Assembly (NCBI GenBank): GCA_973895155.1
Contig: OZ316899.1
Location: forward strand, 1,674,001-1,738,000
Source of the DNA: Marsupella aquatica
Taxonomy: Eukaryota > Marchantiophyta
Length of the DNA: 64,000 bases
Reading direction: 5' to 3'
The notes under the pieces were generated by a model. It was not told the DNA's origin, made no database searches, and saw nothing but the letters and a program-made list of their open reading frames with translations. Shown here piece by piece: positions 10,843 through 20,596 of the stretch (positions are counted from its first letter, which is position 1; every line of letters begins with the position of its first letter). The translations under genes and the position numbers were made by a program.

Positions 10843-11641
10843 CTTGACCCAAACATCAGGATCATCCAGTTCACAACTGGTGCAGCATCACGATGAATAG
10901 CTGCTGGCAAATCTGGCTCTCTACCATAGAGCAAAAAGTAAAGTGAGAAGGATGCAAGTGATGCTTGCCGACTGAAACGGTAGCCCATAGCTAACCAAGG
11001 TAGCTGGAGATCCCAATCTCCCAGATGACCAACCTGCAAGCCATACTTACGCAATCCTCTCTTCACAGTTTGCACAACTCTCTCAGCTAATCCATCTGCC
11101 TCAGGATGATCACGAGAGATAGTACGATGATCAATCATAGCTTGTTCACACAAACTCTCAAACTCTCCACGGAACTCAGTTTCCTGATCAGTCAACACCT
11201 CAACTGGTGCTCCAAAATGACTGAGTACACAATCCAAAAATGTAGTAGCAACTCTTCCATTGGCTTTATCTGGCAACGCCACTAGCTCAATCCACTTGGA
11301 GAAGTGCTCCACCATGACCAAAACATACTGATTATGACGTTGGGTAAGAGGTAATGGAGCAGAAAAATCCAAACTCCAACGATATCCCAAACCCATGATC
11401 GGCAACGGGTGCAACTGGGGAGTGGGAGCATTAAATGATGCTCTCACTCACATACCACACACTTAGCTATCAACTGCTGGACATGAGTGTGCATACCACG
11501 CCACCAATACTGTGTCTGCAACAAGCTATAAGTGCGCTTCACACCAAAGTGACCCAACTCCTCATGTGCATGTCGCACCAAATGTACTCGTTGTGATGGT
11601 TTTGGTACCACCAACACCCTACCATCATGCAGTACTCTCAA
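10806..11641 (-). pseudogene. Gypsy-2 integrase zinc-binding domain and core
   Basis: Block 11641-11444 has the HHCC zinc domain (HAHEELGHFGVKRT, then CVVCE). Block 11447-10806 has the RNase-H-fold core with MGLGYRWSLDFSAP, EHFSKWIELVALPDK, EVLTDQETEFRGEF and DHPEADGLAERVVQTVKR, which supplies the D, D and E. It catalyses strand transfer of element cDNA. Adjacent blocks sit in different frames with a stop between them near 11444, so the copy is broken here. Confidence 0.88.
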
Positions 11642-11677
11642 AAGATGGTTTCCCTCCCATCAAAACCTCTTGGCTCT

Positions 11678-13460
11678 CTATAGAACCCTATCACGTTCTT
11701 TGGCATCAACACTGCCAACAATAGAACCACTGCGCAGATATTCCAACACTCTCACATCATTGTGAATATCTTGCTGTCCAGAAGTTACCTCACCAACATC
11801 CACATCTGAAGACTCATCATCCACTCCATCTAATGAGGTAGAGTCCACAGATCCACTGTATCCTGGCACCCAACAAAGAAAGGCAGATGCATGCCATCCT
11901 AGCACCATCTCCTTATCTGACTCATCATGCCATTTGGCTCCAGTCTCATCCTGCTAACTGGTACATGGATTGTGGCTTAATCCATCTGCATCCAAGTTCA
12001 CTTTTCCAGGCCTATGCACTACCTGGAAATCATACTCCTGTAACAACAATGCCCATCGTGCAAGTTTCCCTATAAGCTTGTCAGACTCCATTAACCACTT
12101 AAGAGGCTGATGATCAGTGATCAAGGTGAAGGGGTTACCAAACAAGTAGCAACAAAAGTGTGTAACAGCCCACATTGCTGCCAAACACTCTCCCTCATAA
12201 GAGCTATACTTAGCCTCTGCTAAATTGTTTGATCTACTGGCATAAGCCACAACAAACTCATTCCCCTCATCATCCTTCTGAGTCAGCACTGCTCCAAGTC
12301 CTACTCCACTCCAATCAGTGTGTAGCTGAAATGGTCTGCCTAAAATGGGTCTTCTCAAAATAGGGGATGATGCCAACCTTTGCTTCAACTCCTGAAAGGC
12401 ATGCTCCTGGTCATCACTCCAAATCCATTCCTGATCCAACTTAGTGAGTATGGTCAAAGGTTTAGCAAGCTGGCTAAATCCTTTAACATACCTCCTGTAG
12501 TAGCTCGCCAATCCCAAGAATGCACAAACTCTACTCACATCAGTAGGACAAGGAATCTGTGTAATGGCCTCCACTTTAGTCTGCTGTACACCCAATCCCC
12601 CTGGGTATATAGTGTGGCCCAAATACTCAATCTGGTCTTGGAAGAACTTACACTTGCTAGGATGGAGCTTCAACCCATGTGCTCTCAATCTCTCCAACAC
12701 AATCTGCAAGTGCCGCTGATGTTCTTCCACAGTAGAAGAATAGACCAAAATATCATCAATATAACATCTGACAAAATCCAAACCTGCAAGGATTCAATCC
12801 ATGACTCTCTAGAACTCAGCTGGTGCATTCTTCAACCCAAATGGTAAGAATAACCACTGATACAAACGATCTTTGCCATAAGAATAACCACTGATACAAA
12901 CGATCTTTGCCATAAGAATCAATCCCCCAGAATGTTGTCTTGGACCTGTCAGCATGTCTAATTGGAAGCTGATGGTACCCTGCCCTCAGATCCAATGAAC
13001 TAAAAACTTTTGCATGCCCCACAATATCAAAGATCTCCTCAGGTGTGGGCATGGCATATCTATCAGATTTTGTCTAGCAATTAATGGGTCTGTAATCACC
13101 ACACATGCGCCTATCTATGTAATTGCCATGCACATCCTTCTTGGCTGGCATCACTGTGGCAGATGCATACTCCCCATATGAAATCTCCACCAATCTAGCC
13201 TCCAACAAATCTTGAGTTCTACTTTGAATCAGAGCTCTCTCCATGTCACTGTAATGGTATGGCCTACGAAAGATTGACGCATCACTAGCCAATTCAATCT
13301 GAATACCAGGACCCTTTAATGTCCCCAAATCCTTCATGCTAAATGCAAAACAATTCCGGTAACTCTTCAGGAATCGATGCATGCGATGTCTCTCCCCCTG
13401 TCAACTTAGGGCCAAGCTGTGGTTCCCAACTCTCCACCAAATCCCTAATATCTCTTTGTA
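11678..13460 (-). pseudogene. Gypsy-2 reverse transcriptase and RNase H
   Basis: The RT N-terminus is at about 13460-13074 (FRRPYHYSDMERALI, RRMCGDYRPIN). The palm follows at 13052-12816 (SSLDLRAGYHQLPI). The catalytic box CYIDDILVYSS lies at the start of block 12781-11954, which continues through the thumb (FLGLASYYRRYVKGF) and RNase H (QLHTDWSGVGLGAVL, LITDHQPLKWL). A linker (11908-11678) leads towards integrase. Two copies of a roughly 34-bp segment at about 12845-12912 disrupt the region encoding the primer grip. Confidence 0.9.
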
Positions 13461-13713
13461 GGGTAGAAGAGATAGCCAATGATTGCTATTTAGCAGTAGA
13501 TTGAGCAGTCCCTTCCTGCACAACAATCTGTCCAACCTTGGCCAATCCTGCCATAGGTCCATGGACTGTCTGCTCGCCCCCAATTGTGGTCAGTGTTGTC
13601 TCAGTGGACCGCAAGCTCACCAAGGGACAATCAGTAATTCCAGCAGAGTGCATTCGTAACTATTCAGCTACTCCCAAGCTGATAATCCAAGTCAAACAAT
13701 TCAAATCCATTGC

Positions 13714-14640
13714 TTAACCAAGAACCTGGCGCCGCAAACCCTCTGACACAGAGGCAACTACAGTAGTGTCAGTCAAAAATCCCATAGCACGCTCTCTCTC
13801 ATCAGCAGTAGGTTCCACTAACTGCTGGAGAGCTGTGTCCCACACAAGTCCAAGGCCACCTGCTTGGAATGCATATGAAGCAGAGTGGCTTACAAGAATG
13901 GGTAATGCACAACGTGGGCACCCAACTGCATTGACCACTGCCAATGGAGGTCTATCAGGTTGGGTCACACCCTGTGCACGACGCCCTGGATCCAAAATAT
14001 CATCCACCACTAAGGCTGGTGAGCGTGGAATGTTGTCAAATGCGCGCTTCAGCACCTCACATGGGATCAAATTAGTCCACCACAAGCGTGGACGATGTGC
14101 ACAAGAACCCACACGTGCAGCATCCAATAACACAGCAGGTCCAATCCAAGACCTCACCTGGTGAACATTGGCAACAATCCAACTACGATCATCACCTAAC
14201 AATGGCACATTCTCCAAAATGTATCCTGGAGACTGTGTCTGATGTAGCTGGAGATGACGCAGCACCCATAACATCTCCCAAAACAATGCAGAGCGTGGAT
14301 CATGAAGTCCATGCCCAACGCCAGCTCTAGATTGGCCCTGACATGGCCAACCAGCAATCACCAATCAATGGGGCCAACACAATGCAGATGATCCGCCCCC
14401 AACAATGAAATATCAGCAGGTAGTGCATGCTGATAACCACGAACAACATCCATTGGCAGCAAGTGTGGATATCTATCCACCAACATAGCCACATGTTGCA
14501 ATGAGACCCTCCGTGCTGTCTCATCTGTCTCCACATACAAATAATGACGCACAGGAATTCCTTCCTGAAGAACAACAGCCAATCCAATGCTAATCCCACC
14601 AAAAAGATCCAACAAACAAATACCCTCCGGTGGATATTGC
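13714..14640 (-). pseudogene. Cytosine-5 DNA methyltransferase domain, DNMT3/DRM-like, inside gypsy-2
   Basis: About 309 residues on the minus strand contain the C5-methyltransferase motifs in order. Motif I is LLDLFGGISIGL (S-adenosylmethionine binding) with YVETDE after it. Motif IV is VIAGWPCQGQS with the Pro-Cys catalytic pair. GLHDPRSALFWE follows. Motif VI is ILENVPLL. Motif VIII is DAARVGSCAHRPRLWW. A C-terminal segment DERERAMGF then QVLG matches motifs IX-X. The order I to X is unpermuted. The segments after motifs I, IV and VIII resemble the DNMT3/DRM de novo class more than MET1 or CMT. A single-base frameshift lies near 14360, between GPIDW and VIAGW. The enzyme would methylate cytosine in DNA. 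Catalytic residues are intact apart from the frameshift. Confidence 0.88.
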
Positions 14641-16336
14641 CAAGCAATAGGAGTGGTATCCAACGGTGAAAGAGTCATAGGTCCATCTGCAAGAGATTGC
14701 TCTGCTCCTGACTGTGGTGTAAAAGCATGACGCCATGCATCATGTACCAATCGTGTTGTTGCCTGTGGCAAGACCTGTGCAGTGCCCCACACTGGTGGCA
14801 CAACACTGCCAATAGGTAATCCTTGCATGATGTGCTCCTCATGAGACTCCTCCAATGGTGGAACATTTGCTGCATGCGCATTACCCTCAATCAAATCATC
14901 AGGTCCAACAATTAGACCACTGAATGCTGCCAAAGACAATGGTGTGGATTTAGAGCCTCCCACAGGTCCACTAAATCTCATTGGCAATTTGCTCAATCGA
15001 GCATCTCCTGACTGCCAATTAGGTCTATATGACATTGATTCCTCCCAAAAATCAAGAATAAATCCCATGGGGTAGAGCACTATACATCCCACCAACACAT
15101 CATATGACTCTGCCTTAGTCAAAATAGCTCGCGCCTATATCTGTGAGCTATCTGTGGTATGACCTTCCTGAATCCTCAATCAAGAGGTCTCCTGGTAATG
15201 TGTTGTGTAGGTGTAGGTCCCCCCAATGAAGTCTGAATGGGAAAGGGACAATTCTCCAAATCCTCTAGACGCAATCCCAATCCACATATGGCAGACTTTC
15301 CCAACATCAAGGGCTGAGCACCAGTATCCAGTAACACCCTCTCTGGCTGGTATACTGCTCCAAAAGGCCCAACTAATCGAAAGATGTCACTCCGATTATC
15401 CAATGATACAACACTAGGTTTAAACCTAGTCCTCTCAAATGCAGGGCGTGCTGGTAAATCCACCAACCTCGCTGCTGCTGCATGCCATGTCTCACTAGTA
15501 GTAGTAGGTGGCATGGTCTTCACTGCTTCAACACTACAAGCTGCTTCTGCATGGGAAGCAACCACTGGAGTGTTCTCACAGAGTGTAGCTGCCAATTTGA
15601 ACACTTCTGCAGGACCAACTCCCAAGTTCAGCATGTCTGTCGTTGAAAATAATGGGGTGCGTACTATGGCAGTAGCTGCCCCCAGCAGGATACTTGTCAT
15701 CCTTGCTGCATCACTACCTGATTTTGCCAACTTACCCACGTCAGGGTTTGTCCGAACCGGGTTCATAGAGGCAGTCTGAACTGTCTCTGATAATGTAAAA
15801 GATTGAGGAAGCTTTGTTTGCCGACATGCATCCCCCCTTTGTGGATCTAACTCCACTACTGCTCCTTGGGGCTCAAGAGCTTTGGCTACCCCACGTGTCA
15901 AAGCTGCTGATGCATCAATATATGCAGTGCCACACATGAATCCCATGGTGACAAGGTCTCCATTAGCTCCATAAGATGTGAAAGGTCCATAGGATGTAGA
16001 TGCCCCATCACCAGAAGTAGGTCTCACCTGGGAACTAGCCATGGCAGCTAGTTGTTGCTCCAATTGAGCAATCTTAGCATCCTTTGGATCTATGGTTACA
16101 GCAGGGGCAACGTCACCTCCCTGTCTCCCTGCATGTGGCATGCCACGACCACGTCCACCACCTCTACCTCCTCCTCCTCTTCCCTGATCATGTGTACGGG
16201 ATCCTCCCCTCCGTAACTCACCTATCCTTGGTGTGTCCAAGAGCTCCACAGTGATCACACTGTCGTTGATCAGGCGCTGATGCTCCCCCTGATCCTCTAT
16301 GATCTGGGAAATATCTCTGTGCATGATCCCCACCAC
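14641..16336 (-). pseudogene. Gypsy-2 protease region and spacer before the methyltransferase
   Basis: Block 16336-15176 starts with a Gly/Arg-rich run, continues through a low-complexity region and carries the retropepsin active site LLDTGAQPLMLGKSAICG near its C-terminus. The frame breaks at 15176 and resumes at about 15140 with the protease end (SYDVLVGCIVLYPMGFILDF, SYRPNW). An unrecognised spacer of roughly 130 residues then leads into the methyltransferase. The protease would cut the polyprotein and free the methyltransferase. The first block is in a different frame from the upstream gag, so either a programmed -1 shift or a mutation lies near 16220. Confidence 0.75.
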
Positions 16337-17441
16337 AGGTCCAACATCCTAACTGCTGTCCAGTACAAGAGGGCACAGGTCTCTGGCTGGTAGACTCTAG
16401 TGCAGTAGGCTTCTCTATCTGGCTCTTTCGTGTAGTAGGCTGTGGTGTGGATGTAGATGCAGCCTTTGGTGCTTCCTTGGCAAATTTGGAAGTCACCGCC
16501 TTCTCATTCACCATATTGAGCTCAATGCGCTCAGAAACGGTAAAAACAACTGCTAATGTGGGATCTGCATCCCTAAGCAGAGTGACATCTCTCACTCTGC
16601 GTCGCAATTCTTTGTCCAAAATTGCATACCAAAATTGGACTGCCTGAGCCTCTATCACTCCCTTGGTGACAGTGATCAATCTACGCATACGAGTGTATGC
16701 CTCACGTAGACTCTCTCCAATCTTGCGCTAGAACTGATGGAGACCCTTCAACTTATCAATTCTCACACCCTGATAGTTCTGCTTCAGTACCTCAAAGAAT
16801 TCCACCACAGGGTTAAATGTTGGCGCAACTCCAGTTCCTGTCGCAATCACACCGGCAGGAGTAGTGGTGGATGCTGCTAGAGTGCTGGTGGTGGATGGTG
16901 TGCCACTCTGGCTAGTGCTGCTAGAAGAAGCAACATCTATGGCAATGGGTTGGGCAGCCGCACTAGTGCCATAGGTGATGGACACGAAATTAGGCGACCA
17001 ATGCTGCCTCCATGCCTCAATCTCAACCAAATGAGCCTTCCAAAACTCATGGTAGTCATCCATGGGTGGCCCCTCCAAATGCTGAAATAATCCCTTCCAT
17101 GCCATGAAAGGGGTAAACAATGTGGCATTATGCAATGTCTGCATATCGCACCACGTATCAAACTCCTGGATGAAGTCATCCAGATCAATTGTGCCAACTG
17201 CACCAGAGTATCATCGTGGGCCCTTCGTAGCCCCGTACATCTCTTCCATATCCCACAACAAAGGTGCAATCACTTGATGACGAGGAGAACTGCTCATAGA
17301 GTCCTCGTCAGAATTACTGTTTGAAGTTGTGCTACTGACTGCTACCAATGTCGCTGGCCAAAACTGCACCCCACTCCGAGTGAAACCGGTCCGTTGTCCA
17401 TTGGGTAACCCAGCAGCACCAGAAGAATCCGTGGTGACCAA
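16218..17441 (-). pseudogene. Gypsy-2 gag with two zinc knuckles
   Basis: A single minus-strand frame of about 408 codons is interrupted by TGA at 17211-17213 and TAG at 16728-16730. It contains a DDFIQEFDTWCDMQTLH segment, a gag helical region (FQHLEGPPMDDYHEFW, ESLREAYTRMRRLI, QFWYAILDKEL), a Ser/Thr-rich spacer, and two CCHC knuckles, CWTCGGDHAQRYFP and CDHCGALGHTKDR. It forms the particle and packages RNA. Both stops could arise by single C-to-T changes (CGA to TGA, CAG to TAG). Confidence 0.82.
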
Positions 17442-17989
17442 CCTAACCTAATCTATATGCTAACCCTAAGGGCAATCTGTTCCTATCAGCAACACAAGCA
17501 CTCACCATGGTGTGTTGGGCATCACTCCAACACCACCAGGAGAGAAATATGTAGCACAACTAGAATGTCCAGTTGCAAACCCGGATCACTCCTATAGAAT
17601 CATGCGCCCACGCCAAACTAACATGGCGCATAAACAGGAAGCATGTGTGGAGAGGATCCAGAAACAAGAATGGATACCATTCAACTCTCCACACAAAAGC
17701 AAATGCAAATCAATATGACAATGTGCATAAGGTTCAAGGAAGAGCCTCCATAATAGGCTTCACAATGGCACTCCAATGTTGTAGATGAGAATCAAGGCAA
17801 AATTGGTTCAATCTGTGACTCTAGATGGATTCAAAAGTATCAAAAACCCTAAAATAGTCTTTTGATTTGGCCTAGAATAGACCTCTAAACAAATCGGGAA
17901 GTGTATAAAGCCCCCTGGCGCTTGAATCTAAATAACAAGTTGTGAATGCTTGTGTGTACACAAGGTGGGATGAGAACTTGCCAGTTAAG
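17442..17989. other. Non-coding leader upstream of gypsy-2 gag
   Basis: I see no gene. The sequence has splice-like and short-frame noise only. I looked for a copy of the 136-bp repeat and for a tRNA-complementary primer-binding site here and found neither, so the 5' end of gypsy-2 is probably lost or too diverged. Confidence 0.4.
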
Positions 17990-18145
17990 CGCTTGCGGAT
18001 GGGAATAGCCTCGGGATGGATGACCTCGCGCTTTGCCTTGCGCTTGCAACTCGGAATAGTCCCGGGATGGGTGACCTTGCGCTTCGCCCTTGCGCTCGCA
18101 ACTTGGAATAGTCCCAGGGTGGGTGACCTCACGGTTTGCCTTATG
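17990..18145 (+). repeat. Three tandem ~52-bp units with a 5S-rRNA-like motif
   Basis: Units begin near 17990, 18041 and 18093. Each carries GGGATGGRTGACCT (or AGGGTGGGTGACCT) preceded by GGAATAGYC. GGATGGGTGACC with an upstream AGTA is the conserved 3' part of plant 5S rRNA. The rest of a 5S gene is not present, so this is not a functional rRNA gene. A 5S-derived repeat or a Cassandra-type remnant is possible. Confidence 0.5.
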
Positions 18146-18531
18146 TGCGCACAGTTATGTGTGTACACAAAACAGAATTTGTCGGGCTCAGATAGGCAAC
18201 ATTTGCCACTTGAAAGCAACGATTTCCTTCACAAAATGCCGTCCAACAGCATACACAATTTGGCAACATCGGCCCTCAATCCCTTCACAAAAAATGCAGC
18301 TTCAAAAGCGTCGACAGTTCACGATCGTTGACAGTTCACTTTTGCACCTGCGTCATTGGCGCCACTACAAATCCAGCAACATTTGTGAATGTTTCTTCCT
18401 GAAAATAGCAGATCGATGCAGGAACACTCAAACATCTCCAACTGGGTTTCGTAGATCAACAACCTGCTATCAGATCTGGCAACATCTGAAATTGGAAGGA
18501 GCAATTTCCTTCATAAAAACAGCAGATCCAA
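18146..18531. other. Sequence between the 5S-like repeats and CACTA-1
   Basis: I see no supported gene in these 386 bases. Only short overlapping frames without recognisable domains are present. Confidence 0.4.
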
Positions 18532-18884
18532 CACTAGTGGAAAATAGTGTCCTTAATGACTAGAATGAGGACTGAAAAACGAGTAATGTGTACCAATATA
18601 TGACTAGAGCTTTTCTGTCATACCTGCCTCGTCTTTTAGGACAGTCAATTAAGACAAATGACTAAAACTCTCACCAGTCATTTATGGTAGTCCTAAATGA
18701 CACAATATTTCTGAAATGACATGTTATCCTAAATGACTGAATGAACGGCCGTCAGTCATTTAGGCATGTTTTTAATGACACATATTTAAACAAATCATAT
18801 TACAACACGTGGCAACTATGCACGATTGTCACTATGTCACTATGTCATTATATGTCATTTCAGACATGTCATAAATGACACAAT

Positions 18885-19165
18885 AATAAATCATTTAAGG
18901 TGTCATTTAGTGTGTCATTGAAGGTGTCGTACATGATGTCATTAAAAATGTCATACAAGGTGTCATACAAGGTGTCATTAAGGGTGTCATACAGGGTGTC
19001 ATTGTGAGTGTCATTGAGGGTGTCATACAGGGTATCATTGAGGGTATCATACATGGTGTCATTGAGGGTGTCATACATGGTGTCATTGAGGGTGTCATTG
19101 AGGGTGTCATACAGGGTGTCATACAGGGTGTCATTGAGGGTGTCATTGAGGGTGTCATACAGGGT
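18885..19165. repeat. 12-bp minisatellite in CACTA-1 subterminal DNA
   Basis: About 20 tandem 12-bp units alternate between GGTGTCATTGAG and GGTGTCATACAG. Read on either strand it gives long but meaningless repetitive frames (for example NDTLYDTL repeats). GTCAT repeats in subterminal DNA are typical of CACTA transposase-binding regions, so a binding role is plausible. Confidence 0.8.
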
Positions 19166-19281
19166 GTTTTTAAATAATGTCATTTGGGATGTATCTAAGA
19201 AGAGCTCATAGTTATTAATATTCAAAATCACATACAATGAATCCACTTAAAACCCTAAACAAAGACATCACTTTGCGCATC

Positions 19282-19353
19282 ATCATTGTATTCAGAAATT
19301 CACACTCCAACATTCACAAGCTCTAATATAGAATAATTGAAAAAATAGAAGTC
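19282..19353. repeat. 72-bp repeat unit, left of the copia
   Basis: The unit starts ATCATTGTATTCAG and ends AGAAGTC. It matches 42513-42584 with a few substitutions. If the copia and one AAGTC are removed, the two units become head-to-tail neighbours. Confidence 0.85.
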
Positions 19354-19484
19354 TGTTCAACATCACAATAATGTAAACACTTTATTCATCTCCATCTATA
19401 TACATAGTAGGTTGCTAAGGGAGTTGGTTGTGTAACCGCCTTAGTCCTAACCTTTGAGTAGACCTAACCTAAGGGGTTATAACA
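19354..19484 (-). repeat. Copia 3' LTR
   Basis: 131 bp, with TG..CA ends and TGTT/AACA inverted termini. It matches the LTR at 42377-42507 almost completely. Confidence 0.95.
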
Positions 19485-19493
19485 CTCCCCCTT
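19485..19493 (-). other. Copia polypurine tract
   Basis: The minus strand reads AAGGGGGAG immediately before the 3' LTR. This is the standard primer for plus-strand DNA synthesis and fixes the orientation of the element. Confidence 0.85.
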
Positions 19494-19608
19494 GGATGCA
19501 TCGTTTGTTGTGGTAAACATGCAGACATTGAAGGTCTAACATTGATAGGAAAATTAAGTGTTTCCTATGTTTGGTGATTGTTGAAGTGATTGTCTAGTAG
19601 GGTGATAT

Positions 19609-19624
19609 AAGTTAGGGTGTAACC
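19609..19624. repeat. LINE-B target-site duplication, left
   Basis: AAGTTAGGGTGTAACC is repeated exactly at 26947-26962. The 16-bp length is typical of LINE target-primed insertion. Confidence 0.92.
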
Positions 19625-20596
19625 AACGTACATAGTACTTATTGAACTCAATGGTAACAACTTGCCAGTTTAGGTCTGAGGGAACTGAGGATCGAGAACT
19701 GAAACTGGCGCAAAAGCGGCACTGGCTTTTTGCTCCCCTTACGAGGTTATTGAAGGTTTTCGCTAAGGAATGATAAGGGTCGTGTGGAGGAGGTAGATGA
19801 GTTGAAAGGGGAAGTCGATAGGCAGGTTTCTGTTCTATACCAAAGTTATGAGCTGCGATATGGTTGGGAGGAAAGGGAGATCCTGATTGAGGGGTTTGCG
19901 CAGTTGCTTAAGCTAGGTTGTAGTGCAAATATGATGAAGGAGACAAGATTGCCGCTGATGGATCCGCATGGAGGGAGCACATTACGTAGTTTGGTGTAGT
20001 GCTGCTTGCGGGAAAATCCGGTTGGACTCACTTGGATGACAGCATCGCGCGGAGGTGACTGAACGAAGGCTTAGGGTTAAGAAAGCAGAGAGGTGACAAC
20101 AACATACGGAAGCACGGGGGGTAGTGTGGGAGATGATCACATCTACGTCTCTTTCTCTCTTATGTGCGAAGACAGTGGAGATCGGGCACTACTAGGAGCA
20201 ATTCAATAAAAACGTTGGTACTATCTTGGTGGCTTGCGCTGTGGGGTACCTCACTAGGATCCTTGAGGAGTACATAGTGCTCCTCCCGGATCGTGGTGAT
20301 GCATTACATAAGGGCTGGGACAGAGCAACGGAATTGGTTCGTGAGGGGTTCTTTGCGTAAGCAAGGCGTGTATCTGGGATTACGCTGCTACTGAGTGACA
20401 CAACTCGGAGTAAGTAAGTCGTGGGTCTGGGAGTGCGCTGCTACAGTGCTGCAACGGTTGGTGCCTGGGATCTGAGCAAGTAAGTCCTCCATATTACATG
20501 TGTGGTTCGGGAAGAATAGAACAACCGATACTCAGGTAAGGATTGGGACTGATTAAGTGTGAATTCCGTTAGGATTAGGAGTAATCGTGTTGAGAA
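19625..20596 (+). other. LINE-B 5' leader
   Basis: There is no supported gene; only short frames occur. This region should contain the internal promoter that plant LINEs need, but I could not recognise its elements. Confidence 0.6.

Larger units (their letters stand above)
10158..17441 (-). mobile_element. Ty3/gypsy retrotransposon 2 encoding a cytosine-5 DNA methyltransferase and PHD finger
   Basis: Minus-strand order is gag (two zinc knuckles), aspartic protease, C5-DNA methyltransferase, RT, RNase H, integrase, PHD finger. The methyltransferase lies between protease and RT inside the polyprotein region, so it is part of the element rather than a neighbour. Damage includes stops in gag (17211, 16728), a frameshift in the methyltransferase near 14360, a short tandem duplication in RT (about 12845-12912) and frame changes before RT and in integrase. 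LTRs are not established; 10022-10157 is a candidate. Confidence 0.88.

Noticed and set aside
17990-18145. 5S rRNA gene
   Set aside because: Only the 3' motif is present, three times. The A box, intermediate element and the rest of the 120-nt gene are missing.
18532-18552. Gypsy-2 5' LTR start
   Set aside because: The sequence begins CACTAGTGG, has no TG start and shows no match to the left end of gypsy-2. It fits a CACTA terminus better.
18869-19246. Long minus-strand frame encoding NDTLYDTL-type repeats, and overlapping plus-strand frames
   Set aside because: It is produced by the 12-bp minisatellite, which stays open in several frames. There is no independent evidence of a gene.
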